Positions 36,989 to 45,619 of a DNA stretch of 64,000 bases are shown here, in pieces (positions within the stretch are counted from its first letter, which is position 1; each line of letters opens with the position of its first letter). The notes below the pieces were generated by a model, which saw only the letters and a list, made by a program, of their open reading frames with translations, was not told the DNA's origin and made no database searches. A program made the position numbers and the translations under genes. The stretch comes from Streptomyces sp. sk2.1 (GTDB lineage Bacteria > Actinomycetota > Actinomycetes > Streptomycetales > Streptomycetaceae), in contig NZ_RDBO01000015.1 of NCBI RefSeq assembly GCF_008120935.1, positions 39,891 through 103,890 of the forward strand, written 5' to 3'.

Positions 36989-37095
36989 GAGGACATGATC
37001 GCGCAGTCGCCGGACCGCGCCCGTACCGGACCGTGCCCGGCTGTTCCTGCGCGAGGTCGTACCGAGTCGCACCGCGCGGCCGATGACGGCGGACC

Positions 37096-37131
37096 GGCCC
37101 TCCCGGCTTCCCGGTACCGGGTGGGAGGGCC
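37096..37131 (-). terminator. Terminator hairpin after TerD gene
   Basis: A perfect 9-bp stem GGCCCTCCC/GGGAGGGCC (37096-37104 and 37123-37131) lies about 30 bases beyond the TerD stop. Confidence 0.6.
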
Positions 37132-37159
37132 CGTGTCCGTCGGCCGCGTTGCCTCCGGA

Positions 37160-37735
37160 TCAGACGTTGACGCCGTAGTCGGACGCGATACCGGCCAGGC
37201 CCGAGGCGTACCCCTGACCGACCGCCCGGAACTTCCACTCCGCACCGTGCCGGTACAGCTCGCCGAAGACCATGGCGGTCTCGGTCGAGGCGTCCTCGCT
37301 GAGGTCGTAACGGGCCAGCTCGATGCCGTTCGCCCGGTTCACCACACGGATGAACGCGTTGCGGACCTGGCCGAAGCTCTGTCCACGGCTCTGCGCGTCG
37401 TGGATCGAGACCGGGAAGACGATCTTGGCCACGTCCGCCGGGACCGTCGACAGCTCCACATTGATGGACTCGTCGTCGCCCTCGCCCTCACCGGTCAGGT
37501 TGTCACCGGTGTGCTGGACCGAACCGTCCGGGCTGGTGAGGTTGTTGTAGAAGACGAAGTGCAGGTCGGAGAGGACCTTGCCCGTGCTCGAGCACAGCAG
37601 CGCGCTCGCGTCCAGGTCGTGGTCGGCCCCCGTCGTCGTCCGCACGTCCCAGCCCAGGCCGACCGTCACTGCGGTCAGGCCGGGTGCCTCCTTCGACAAG
37701 GAGACGTTGCCGCCCTTGGCCAGGGTCACACCCAT
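37160..37735 (-). CDS. TerD-family (tellurite/stress) protein
   Basis: A 191-residue TerD-domain protein of normal length. The N-terminus is [20 protein letters not shown]. The calcium-binding acidic segments [10 protein letters not shown] and [19 protein letters not shown] are present, and the end is [18 protein letters not shown] followed by [20 protein letters not shown]. Streptomyces carry many paralogues linked to stress, tellurite resistance and development. The start is ATG 37735, 7 bases after GGAGG. A TTGCGCAA palindrome lies 110 bases upstream. The genus-level role is unclear, and there are no other ter genes nearby. Confidence 0.93.
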   Translation of the reverse strand: MGVTLAKGGNVSLSKEAPGLTAVTVGLGWDVRTTTGADHDLDASALLCSSTGKVLSDLHFVFYNNLTSPDGSVQHTGDNLTGEGEGDDESINVELSTVPADVAKIVFPVSIHDAQSRGQSFGQVRNAFIRVVNRANGIELARYDLSEDASTETAMVFGELYRHGAEWKFRAVGQGYASGLAGIASDYGVNV

Positions 37736-37844
37736 GAACATCCTCCAACGATCAATTGGTCCAGCGATTCGGTGATGTGGTGAACAGCGCTTCCTTCGGC
37801 CGTCACCGGAAGGAACGACGGCGCGACGACCATGGTTCCCACAA

Positions 37845-38220
37845 TTGCGCAAGCCCTGAAGTGAACGGCGGGGCGAGGTGACGTACGTTGGTCAACCGGC
37901 GCCCTGGACACGTGAGTCGGTACGGGGCTCCTGCGCATCGGTCTCCTTCATGGCCTTCGCCTCACTCTTCAGGATCCGCATGGATTTGCCCAGGGCCCGG
38001 GCCGCATCCGGCAGCTTCTTCGAGCCGAACAGCGCGATCATCACAATCGCCACGATCAACAGGTGCCAGGGTTCGAGGCCATTGCGCAACATGTGCGTGT
38101 CGCCCTTCCTTTCGGTGTTTCGGCCGGCGTTTCCGCCCGTCGTCCGCGGACAGTGCTTCAGGGTGACTGCGGACGGATTCGAGGATCCGTCCGGACATCA
38201 ATGCTTGCTACATTGCGCAA
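37845..38220. promoter_or_regulatory. Three ATTGCGCAA sites around TerD, TatA and LCP starts
   Basis: The palindrome TTGCGCAA, always within ATTGCGCAA, occurs at 37845-37852 (upstream of TerD), 38082-38089 (covering tatA codons 2-4) and 38213-38220 (between tatA and the LCP gene). The clustering suggests a shared regulator site, which is an inference only. Confidence 0.35.
37892..38092 (-). CDS. tatA: Sec-independent translocase protein TatA
   Basis: A 66-residue TatA-type protein: a short N-terminus, one membrane helix ([20 protein letters not shown], with the FGxxKLP hinge), an amphipathic helix ([20 protein letters not shown]) and a charged tail. TatA oligomers form the pore of the twin-arginine export system in the cytoplasmic membrane. 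It is a stand-alone extra copy, since no tatC or tatB is adjacent. Tat substrates in this window include the amidase at 22.7 kb. A TTGCGCAA palindrome overlaps its first codons. Confidence 0.93.
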   Translation of the reverse strand: MLRNGLEPWHLLIVAIVMIALFGSKKLPDAARALGKSMRILKSEAKAMKETDAQEPRTDSRVQGAG

Positions 38221-38257
38221 CTGTACAACCATGGGGTGACGGAGCACGTCCTACCCC

Positions 38258-39769
38258 GTGGAAGCCGGACGGATGGGGTGGCCGATGACGGGAAGTCGCA
38301 CAGCGGGGACGCGCAGGGGAAGGGGCAGCCGCCTGCGGCGGACGGCCATGTTCGGGCTGTCGTTCCTCGTGCTGCTCGTCGCCGGTGTCGGGTGGGGCTA
38401 CCTCAAGCTCGGCGGCAGCATCGCCACCTTCAGCGCGGACGGGATTTCCGACAACCGGCCGCCCGACTCGTCGAACGGGCAGAACGTCCTGGTCATCGGA
38501 TCGGACTCACGTTCGGGCGACAACGTCAAACTGGGCGGTGGCACGGGGACGGTGGGGCGCTCGGACACCGCCTTCCTGCTCCATGTGTACGGCGACCGCG
38601 AGCACGCGGTCGCCGTGTCCATCCCGCGTGACGCCCTCGTGGACATCCCGGCCTGCAAGAAGCCGGGCGGCGAATGGACGGCGCCGCAGCACGACGTGAT
38701 GTTCAACGGGGCGTTCTCGGTGGGGGAGACGCCCGAGGGGAACCCCGCCTGCACGCAGAACACGGTCGAGCAGCTCAGCGGCCTGCGCGTCGACCACACA
38801 GTGGTCATCGACTTCGCGGGATTCTCCGCGCTGACCTCCGCCGTCGGCGGAGTGCCGGTCTGCCTGCCCAAGGACATCTACCAGCGCGACCTGAGCCCGA
38901 AGCGGCCCACCCGGGGCGACCTGATCTTCACGAAGGGGCCGCAGTCCGTCTCCGGGCAGCGGGCGCTCGACTACGTCCGGCTCCGGCACGGCATCGGCGA
39001 CGGCTCGGACATAGGGCGTATCAAGCGCCAACAGGCGTTCGTCGCCTCCCTCGTCAAGAAGATCAAGTCCCAGGGGCTGAACCCCACGACCCTGCTGCCC
39101 CTGGCCAAGTCGGCGACCGACGCGATGACCGTCGACCCCGGGCTCGGTTCGGCCGACCGGCTCCTGGCATTCGCCATGTCGATGAAGAACGTCGACCTGC
39201 ACAACACCAAGTTCGTCACGGTTCCCTGGCGCTACGAGGGTGCGCGCGTCGCGATCGTCGAACCGGACGCCGACGCGCTGTGGGCCGCGCTGAAGGCCGA
39301 CCGGACGGTCGACGGCAAGGACGCCAGCGGCAAGGGATCGGGCAAGGACGAAAAGAAGGACAAGGGGCCGACCGCACCCGAGGCCCCGGTTTCCGGCAAG
39401 GGCATCGACGTCGCCGTCTACAACGGCACCACGGTCACCGGACTGGCGGCCCGCGCCGCCGAACTCCTGCGCTCCCGGGACTTCACCGTCACCACCACGG
39501 CCACGGCGAGCAGGCAGGACCATGCCACGACCGTCGTCGAGTACGGACCGGGACTGCGGGACGAGGCGGAGACCACGGCGCGACTCTTCGCCGGAGCCAG
39601 GGCGACGGCCTCCGACGTCCCCGGGATTCAGGTGATCCTCGGCAGTTCCTACGCGGCCAACCCCTCGGCCGCACCGGAGGAACCGGCATCTTCCGGTGTT
39701 CCGTCCGCTGTCGCCGACGAGGCGCGGTCGGCCGACGACGACCCGTGCGCGAACCTCTCGTACGGCTGA
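38258..39769 (+). CDS. LytR-CpsA-Psr (LCP) family cell-wall ligase
   Basis: A 503-residue membrane-anchored protein. A basic N-terminus precedes one signal-anchor helix (AMFGLSFLVLLVAGVGWGYL, about residues 30-50). The LCP catalytic domain follows, with NVLVIGSDSRSGDNVKLGG, GRSDTAFLLHVYGDREHAVA, VSIPRDALVDIPAC, ALDYVRLRHGIGDGSDIGRI and KRQQAFVASLVKKI. A Lys/Asp-rich linker leads to a LytR_C domain (IDVAVYNGTTVTGLAARAAE). LCP enzymes transfer lipid-linked glycopolymers to peptidoglycan outside the membrane. GTG 38258 and ATGs at 38273 and 38285 are all possible starts. It is monocistronic. Confidence 0.94.
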   Translation: MEAGRMGWPMTGSRTAGTRRGRGSRLRRTAMFGLSFLVLLVAGVGWGYLKLGGSIATFSADGISDNRPPDSSNGQNVLVIGSDSRSGDNVKLGGGTGTVGRSDTAFLLHVYGDREHAVAVSIPRDALVDIPACKKPGGEWTAPQHDVMFNGAFSVGETPEGNPACTQNTVEQLSGLRVDHTVVIDFAGFSALTSAVGGVPVCLPKDIYQRDLSPKRPTRGDLIFTKGPQSVSGQRALDYVRLRHGIGDGSDIGRIKRQQAFVASLVKKIKSQGLNPTTLLPLAKSATDAMTVDPGLGSADRLLAFAMSMKNVDLHNTKFVTVPWRYEGARVAIVEPDADALWAALKADRTVDGKDASGKGSGKDEKKDKGPTAPEAPVSGKGIDVAVYNGTTVTGLAARAAELLRSRDFTVTTTATASRQDHATTVVEYGPGLRDEAETTARLFAGARATASDVPGIQVILGSSYAANPSAAPEEPASSGVPSAVADEARSADDDPCANLSYG

Positions 39770-39878
39770 CCTGCCACCGGGTGCGGGAGCGCGGCGCCGG
39801 GTGGCGGATGAGGGAGAAGCGGCGGCGGGGGTTGGGGCGGGGTGCGACGACGGGCGTGCCGCGTCCCGGCCGATGCCG

Positions 39879-40247
39879 TTATCGGGTGCCCGGTTCGCGC
39901 AGGCGCACGGACCGCGCCGACATGAGACCGGCGCGTTCGGTGAGCTGGCCCACCATCAGTCGGACGACGGTCACCACATCGGGATCGTCGACCAGGTATA
40001 CCTGGCGGCGGCCCTCGCGCCGTGAGCGGACCAGGCCCGCCAGTTTCAGTTTCGTCAGATGCTGACTCACCGAGGGGAGCGTGCCGCCCACCCGGTCGGC
40101 GAGGCCCGTCACATCGCTCTCGCCCTGGGACAGGGCCCACACGATGTGCAGCCGCGCGGGCGTCGCCAGCAGGCCGAAGGCCGCCGCTGCCTCCGCCAGT
40201 ACCTCGGCGGGCGGATCCTCGAAACCGCCGTCGGCAGCTGTGGACAC
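39879..40247 (-). CDS. ArsR-family transcriptional regulator
   Basis: A 122-residue winged-helix repressor: FGLLATPARLHIVWALSQGE, SDVTGLADRVGGTLPSVSQH recognition helix, LTKLKLAGLVRSRREGRRQV and YLVDDPDVVTVVRLMVGQL. The CxC metal site of classical ArsR is absent, and the protein has no cysteine at all, so it may sense something other than metals through that site. The start is GTG 40247. No metal-transport gene is adjacent. It converges on the LCP gene. Confidence 0.9.
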   Translation of the reverse strand: MSTAADGGFEDPPAEVLAEAAAAFGLLATPARLHIVWALSQGESDVTGLADRVGGTLPSVSQHLTKLKLAGLVRSRREGRRQVYLVDDPDVVTVVRLMVGQLTERAGLMSARSVRLREPGTR

Positions 40248-40644
40248 TCTTGACTCTCCCTGTCCGCGTGGCCGATTCCTCGCGCCCGAAGGGTTTCAGT
40301 GTAGGCGCCGGGCATCTGCTGAGCGCTGTCGACGAGATCCGGCCACCGTGAACGGAGGAACTCCTTGCCGCAGGGAGGGATCCGGCCGACCGCACGGACG
40401 AGTCGGCCAAACGGCCGTGATCGCTGCGACCAGGGGTTTCGAGTGCTTCGCCGTACGATTCAACCCCCTGTTCCATCCCTTCGGTACATCTGGGCGGAAC
40501 CGCTTCCGGTCTCTGTGGGACGAACTCCCCCAAGAGGGCCCGGACCCAGCCACATGGCGAAGGAGTGCTTGCCCCCGAGTGACCGGTGCGCAAGGCTTAC
40601 GCGCACGGGGCACGGGGAACGCATGAGCGGGGAGGAGCGGGGAA
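40248..40644. other. Intergenic region, nothing recognised
   Basis: This 397-base gap separates the divergent ArsR and roadblock genes. A 96-codon frame (40365-40655) overlaps the roadblock start and has no family features. I see promoter space only. Confidence 0.4.
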
Positions 40645-41058
40645 ATGGCGCTTGACAGGGGACTCGACTGGCTCCTTGACGACCTCACGAGCCGGGTCGA
40701 GTACATACGGCATGCACTGGTGCTGTCGAACGACGGACTGGTGACGGGCGCGAGCACGGACCTGGCGCGCGAGGACGCGGAACACCTTGCCGCGGTCGCG
40801 TCGGGGCTCCAGAGCCTCGCCCGCGGATCGGGGCGCCATTTCCGGGCCGGGAAGCCCCGGCAGACGATGGTCGAGTTCGACGAGGCGATGCTGTTCGTGA
40901 CGGCGGCCGGGGACGGCAGCTGCCTGTGCGTGCTGAGCGAGGCGGAGGTCGACGTCGGCCAGGTCGCGTACGAGATGACACTGCTGGTGAACAGGGTCGG
41001 GGAGCATCTCGGTGTTGCCGCGAGGCAGACCGGGAGCGAGGAGGACAACGAGAACTGA
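40645..41058 (+). CDS. Roadblock/LC7-domain protein
   Basis: A 137-residue Roadblock protein (LDDLTSRVEYIRHALVLSND, GLVTGASTDLAREDAEHLAA, VEFDEAMLFVTAAGDGSCLC), the type found as CvnB in Streptomyces conservons, where it partners a Ras-like GTPase (CvnD) and a sensor-like kinase. Here no kinase, DUF742 or GTPase gene is adjacent. Instead a DUF6397-like gene follows after 95 bases on the same strand. The start is ATG 40645, after a GGGGAGGAGCGGGG stretch. I infer a stand-alone regulator of a small GTPase encoded elsewhere, or of its neighbour. Confidence 0.9.
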   Translation: MALDRGLDWLLDDLTSRVEYIRHALVLSNDGLVTGASTDLAREDAEHLAAVASGLQSLARGSGRHFRAGKPRQTMVEFDEAMLFVTAAGDGSCLCVLSEAEVDVGQVAYEMTLLVNRVGEHLGVAARQTGSEEDNEN

Positions 41059-41153
41059 CCCGGCCGCGAGGTTATCCACAGGCTGGGCGGGTGGTTCCTC
41101 TTCCGCGTTACGGTGGTCACGGAGAGTGATCGATCCTCACGGGGGAGAGCGTC

Positions 41154-42578
41154 ATGACTGTTACCGAAGGCGTGCGCACGGGCACCGGCGGCGCGCGGGA
41201 CATGGGCACGGACACCGGCACCGACGCCGGTACCGCGCACACGATGGCCATGGGCACGGCCGCGCGGGAACTCCTGCTGAAGCGCGGTGAGTTCGCCATC
41301 GCGGTGCATCTGGGACTGATCCGGCTGACGGTGCGACAGGGCGGCGGAAGGCCCAGGGTCGACCATGCGGAGGTCCAACGGCTCCGGTCCCAGGACGGGT
41401 TCCCGGAAGCTCTGCGGGAAAAGGCGCGCACGGTGGGGACCGCGGAAGGGGCCCAATTACTGGGCATCGGCCCCGACCGCTTCACCCGGCTCGCCCGTGC
41501 CGGATGCCTCACCCCGATCGCGCTCTACGTCAACCGGTACCGGGTGGTCGTCTGGCTCTACCTCGCGGAGGAGCTCGCCGGGTTCGCCGCCGGGCAACCC
41601 GAACTCCTGACGGGCAGGAGCCCGGCCTGGGTGCGGGACCGGTTGGCGGAAGGAGCCGACCACCGCGCGCGGAACTGGCGTTCACGCCGGGTCGAGCGGC
41701 TGCTGCACCTCGCGGAGGACCCCTGGGCACGGGCGGCGGTGGTCGCCGAGACGCTGGATCCGGTGCAGTTGGCGGAGGTGGTCGACGACCCGTACGAACG
41801 CGCCTACCTCGCCAGGATCCGGCCGGAACCGGCCTTCGCGCCGACGTCGTCGCCGTCCGCCCGGGAAACCGTGGCGCAGCTGATGCGGGCCGACGAACCG
41901 GACGAGATGTTGTGGCGGCGGGTCGGCCTGATCATGGAGCTGGACAACGCCCGGGAGGCCCGCCCGGCTCCGCGCCCGGACGCCGGATGGAGTCCTCGCC
42001 CCAGCCCCTTCCCCGCCCCGAGGCAGGAACACCGACCCGAAACCGACGCGGATTTCGAAGCCGGACCCGGCTTCGGCCCGGAGACCGATCCGGATCCCGA
42101 ACGGGGTCCTGAGCCCGCCGTCGAGGCGGAGCCTGCGGCGGTCATGCCCGATCAGGCACCGATGCCGGACCCTTTTCGCAGCCTTGGCCCGGTACCGGCA
42201 CCGGATCGAACACCGGTCTCGGACCTGGCCGCGCCGTCCGATCCGACCGCGGTACCCGGCACGCTCCCGGCGTCGGACACGCGCTCGATTCCGGTCCTTG
42301 GCCCGGTTGCGGTGCCGGGCCCGGCTTTGGCGTCCGGACCGGAACCGGAACCGGAGCCCGGCCCGGTCGCGGTGTCCGGTCGGCTTTCGGTGCATGGCTC
42401 GGTGCCCGGACCGGATCCGGTGTCCGGGCGCGCGACGACACCTGCTCCGGGGGCGGCTCCGGTGGGCGTGGTGGGGCCCGCGTCCGGCCTGCTCGCCAGG
42501 TTCCGCCTGCGCAGGCGCGCGTCCGGGGCCGGGCGCGGCCGGCGACCCGGCCCGGGCCGTGCGCCGCACGGCGCGTGA
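41154..42578 (+). CDS. DUF6397-like protein with DNA-binding-like core and repetitive tail
   Basis: A 474-residue protein. Residues about 35-240 are conserved and helical (ELLLKRGEFAIAVHLGLIRL, GTAEGAQLLGIGPDRFTRLA, RAGCLTPIALYVNRYRVVVW, LYLAEELAGFA, RVERLLHLAEDPWARAAVVA). The middle resembles an excisionase/MerR-type wing, so DNA binding is possible. It matches what I remember as DUF6397. The last about 200 residues are Pro/Asp/Glu low complexity ending in a basic RFRLRRRASGAGRGRRPGP tail. The start is ATG 41154. It may be co-transcribed with the roadblock gene. The function is unknown. Confidence 0.7.
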   Translation: MTVTEGVRTGTGGARDMGTDTGTDAGTAHTMAMGTAARELLLKRGEFAIAVHLGLIRLTVRQGGGRPRVDHAEVQRLRSQDGFPEALREKARTVGTAEGAQLLGIGPDRFTRLARAGCLTPIALYVNRYRVVVWLYLAEELAGFAAGQPELLTGRSPAWVRDRLAEGADHRARNWRSRRVERLLHLAEDPWARAAVVAETLDPVQLAEVVDDPYERAYLARIRPEPAFAPTSSPSARETVAQLMRADEPDEMLWRRVGLIMELDNAREARPAPRPDAGWSPRPSPFPAPRQEHRPETDADFEAGPGFGPETDPDPERGPEPAVEAEPAAVMPDQAPMPDPFRSLGPVPAPDRTPVSDLAAPSDPTAVPGTLPASDTRSIPVLGPVAVPGPALASGPEPEPEPGPVAVSGRLSVHGSVPGPDPVSGRATTPAPGAAPVGVVGPASGLLARFRLRRRASGAGRGRRPGPGRAPHGA

Positions 42579-42680
42579 TGGGGCGAAAGGGGATGAAATC
42601 GTTGCTCACGCAGGCAGATGGCTCGCGGCGGGTGGGAAAACAGGTCGCGGACGAAGATCGGTACGGGCATTCTGGCTGCC

Positions 42681-43169
42681 ATGCTGATCAGGGAAGCCAC
42701 CACCGAGGACTGGCCCGCCATCTGGCCGTTCTTCCACGAAATCGTCGCCGCGGGCGAGACCTTCACCTACCCTCTCGACCTCGGCGAGGAGGAGGCCGAA
42801 TCCTGGTGGCTCCTCAAGTCCCCCAACCGCACGGTTGTCGCGGTCGACGACGACGGGACGATCCTCGGCACGGCCAAGATGAACAACAACCACATGGGCA
42901 ACGGCTCGCACATCGGAAGCGCCAGCTACATGGTCGACCCCGAGCACTCGGGGCGGGGGGTGGGCCGGGCCCTGTGCGAGTACACCCTGGAGTGGGCCCG
43001 CGAGGCGGGGTTCCGGGCCATGCAGTTCAACGCGGTCGTGGAGACGAACACTCACGCCGTCCGGCTCTACCAGTCGCTGGGCTTCGAGATCCTGGGAACC
43101 CTGCCGGAGGGGTTCAACCACCCGGAGCGCGGGCTGGTCGGGCTGCACATCATGCACCGGCGCCTCTGA
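42681..43169 (+). CDS. GNAT-family N-acetyltransferase
   Basis: A 162-residue acetyltransferase: MLIREATTEDWPAIWPFFHE, GTAKMNNNHMGNGSHIGSAS, the acetyl-CoA loop VDPEHSGRGVGRAL (motif A, Q/RxxGxG/A) and LYQSLGFEILGTLPEGF at the end. It moves an acetyl group from acetyl-CoA to an amine of an unidentified small molecule or protein. The start is ATG 42681; the frame open to 42618 is not conserved. It is monocistronic, converging on the phosphatase gene with a 74-base gap. Confidence 0.9.
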   Translation: MLIREATTEDWPAIWPFFHEIVAAGETFTYPLDLGEEEAESWWLLKSPNRTVVAVDDDGTILGTAKMNNNHMGNGSHIGSASYMVDPEHSGRGVGRALCEYTLEWAREAGFRAMQFNAVVETNTHAVRLYQSLGFEILGTLPEGFNHPERGLVGLHIMHRRL

Positions 43170-43243
43170 ACGCACCGCCGTCTCCGACGCGACCGCAGCC
43201 CCGTCCTCCGGCCCGCCCGGGTCGGATCGGGGCGAACGGTGCG

Positions 43244-45376
43244 TCACACGGGTTCCGCCGCGGGCCGAGTGGTGGACACGGGCGGTACCGGGGGACCGAT
43301 CTCGCACCAGACCGCCTTGCCCTCCCCGCGGGGCTCGATCCCCCAGCGGGTGGCGACGGCATCCAGGAGCAGCAGCCCCCGTCCCGACGTCGCGGTCTCG
43401 CCGGGGCTGCGACGCCTCGGCCAGGCGCTGGAGCGGTCCTGCACGGACAGCCGGACCCGGCGGACGGGCTCCGGCAGCACCTCCAGAGTGAGCACCGCCC
43501 CGCCCTCCGTGTGCAGCAGGACGTTCACCAGCAACTCGCCGGTGACCAGCTCCGCGTCGTCGGCGAGCTCGGCCATGTCCCAGTCGGTCAGGGCCTGGCG
43601 CACGATGGTACGGGCGTCGGAGAGCCCTTCCGGGTCGGCCTGGTGGATGTACTGGTGCAGCCGCGGCGCCCGCGGCGATCCGGGATCCGGGCTGCGCCGG
43701 AGCACCAGGAGGGCCACGTCGTCCCCCGAACCCCAGCGTTCCCAGAGTCGCTCCGACAGATGGTCGGCCAGTGCCTGGGCGCCCGCCGGCCCCGCGCTCA
43801 CCTCATTGATCAACGTACGGACGCCCGAGTCGATGTCGGCCCCCGGCTCCTCCACCAGACCGTCGGTGTACAGGACGAGGGTCTCGCCCGGCACCAGGTC
43901 GAGCCGGGTCTCGGGGAACTCCTCGTCCCCGAAGTCGGTCGAGATGCCCAGCGGCAGACCGCCCCGTACCTGAGGGCTGCCGACCCGGCCGTCCGTGTGC
44001 CGGATCAGCGGCCCGAAATGCCCGGCGCGGACCACCCGCACGGTCCCCGACGCCAGATCGACCTGGGCGTACGTGCAGGTCGCGAAGCGGTCCGTGTCCA
44101 GCTCGGAGAGGAAGCGCGAGGCCCGCGCCAGCACCGTCGACGGCGAGTGCCCCTCGGCGGCGTACGCGCGCAGGGCGATGCGCAGCTGCCCCATGGTGGC
44201 GGCGGCATGCGTGTCATGGCCCTGCACGTCACCGACCACGATCCCGAACCGGTTCTTGGGCAGTGCGATCACGTCGTACCAGTCGCCGCCGACCTGCCGG
44301 CCGCTCCAGGCCGAGTGGTAGCGCACGGCGATCTCGCCGCCCTCGATCTCCTGGATCCGCCTCGGCAGCATCGCGGACTGGAGGCCGGTGGCGAACTCGC
44401 GCTCCTCGTCGAAGAGCTTCGCGCGCTGCAGGGACTGGGCGACGATGGCGGCCAGCCCCAGGCACAGATTGCGCTCGTCCGCGTTGAAGGTCGTTCTTTC
44501 GCGGTAGAAGAGCGCCAGGGTGCCCAGGGAGCGCGCCTGGGCCACGAGCGGCAGATAGGCGGCGGCACGGAACTCCATCCGGCCGGCATGGGGTGCCAGT
44601 ACCGGGTAGCGGTGGACGAGCGCGGAGACCGAGGTCAGGAACCTGGGCCGACCACTCAGGGTCGCGTCGGCCAGCGGAAAATCACGGTCCAGGCCCGCGG
44701 ACCGGACCGCGTCGATCGCCTCCGCCGAATCGCCGCTCAGCGCGATGACGTTCATCGAGGTGTTCTCGACCAGCCCGAGCGAGAGCCCGTCCGCGCCGAG
44801 CCGGGCGAGCCCGCCCGGCCCGGTGAGCGACGCGGTCACGTCGTCCACGGTCACCGCCCGCGACAAGGCACTCGTTGTGCGTTCAACGATACTGGTCTGG
44901 CGTTGCCTACGCTTCTCCAGATCCAGCACGAAGGCCGAATGGGTGACCTCGGCGGTGGCGTCCTGCACCACCCCGATGATCCGCTCCACCTGACCGTCCT
45001 CGGCGCGCAGTATTCGGGCCTGGATGTGGGTCCACTGGTCCTTGCCGTTGTCCAGCGGCACCCGGAAGTGCACGCTGTACGAACTGCGCCCGCTCTTGAT
45101 CGCCTCGTCGATCGCCACTTCGAGGCGGGTCCGCTCCGACTGTTCGAGCCGCTCCATCACGGTCTCGGGCCGCGAGTCGAAGGTCTGGGGGTCCAGACCG
45201 AACACCAGCAGCCCGGCCTCGTCGATGTCGAGCGCATCGGCCCCCACGTTCCACTCGAAACTGCCCGTCCGGTTCATGGCAAGCCGCTGAGCCGTTGCGG
45301 TCTCGCCGTTGTGCGTCCGGTCGATCAGCAGGCGGGGCGGGACGGATCTGCTCGGTTGCTGGTCGTGATCGGTCAT
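43244..45376 (-). CDS. PAS-GAF-SpoIIE phosphatase with HATPase domain
   Basis: A 710-residue multidomain stress/sigma-factor regulator. A PAS-like sensor (FEWNVGADALDIDEAGLLVF to RIIGVVQDATAEVTHS, residues about 40-145) and a GAF domain (about 165-330) come first. The PP2C/SpoIIE phosphatase follows (GGDWYDVIALPKNRFGIVVG, DVQGHDTHAAATMGQLR, LYTDGLVEEPGADID). A C-terminal HATPase_c anti-sigma-type kinase domain (LSDARTIVRQALTDWDMAEL, ELVTGELLVNVLLHTEGG, GRGLLLLDAVATRWGIE) ends it. Such proteins dephosphorylate anti-sigma antagonists in response to the sensory domains. The start is ATG 45376. No partner STAS gene is adjacent. Confidence 0.94.
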   Translation of the reverse strand: MTDHDQQPSRSVPPRLLIDRTHNGETATAQRLAMNRTGSFEWNVGADALDIDEAGLLVFGLDPQTFDSRPETVMERLEQSERTRLEVAIDEAIKSGRSSYSVHFRVPLDNGKDQWTHIQARILRAEDGQVERIIGVVQDATAEVTHSAFVLDLEKRRQRQTSIVERTTSALSRAVTVDDVTASLTGPGGLARLGADGLSLGLVENTSMNVIALSGDSAEAIDAVRSAGLDRDFPLADATLSGRPRFLTSVSALVHRYPVLAPHAGRMEFRAAAYLPLVAQARSLGTLALFYRERTTFNADERNLCLGLAAIVAQSLQRAKLFDEEREFATGLQSAMLPRRIQEIEGGEIAVRYHSAWSGRQVGGDWYDVIALPKNRFGIVVGDVQGHDTHAAATMGQLRIALRAYAAEGHSPSTVLARASRFLSELDTDRFATCTYAQVDLASGTVRVVRAGHFGPLIRHTDGRVGSPQVRGGLPLGISTDFGDEEFPETRLDLVPGETLVLYTDGLVEEPGADIDSGVRTLINEVSAGPAGAQALADHLSERLWERWGSGDDVALLVLRRSPDPGSPRAPRLHQYIHQADPEGLSDARTIVRQALTDWDMAELADDAELVTGELLVNVLLHTEGGAVLTLEVLPEPVRRVRLSVQDRSSAWPRRRSPGETATSGRGLLLLDAVATRWGIEPRGEGKAVWCEIGPPVPPVSTTRPAAEPV

Positions 45377-45619
45377 TCCTGCTCCGAGGTCGCCGGACTG
45401 GGCCGCCGGGCGGCGCGGCCCGTGCCAGGTGTCTCAATTGTCGAACCGGTTCCGGCAGGCTGCCACAGCGGATGCCCGGCGGAATCCGGCCCGGGCACCG
45501 CACCCGGCGCCTCCGGCACCCCTGCCGTCCCGGGCCGGAGCCCACCCCCGCAGAATGGCAGCGGAAGATCGTCCGCGATCTGCGGTCGATACGGCACAGG
45601 GGCTGACCGGAGCGCATTC

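Noticed and set aside
40365..40655. 96-codon frame before the roadblock gene
   Set aside because: It has no conserved features, overlaps the roadblock start in another frame and has mixed composition.
40645..42578. Complete conservon (cvnABCD)
   Set aside because: Only the roadblock component is present. No kinase, DUF742 or GTPase gene is adjacent.
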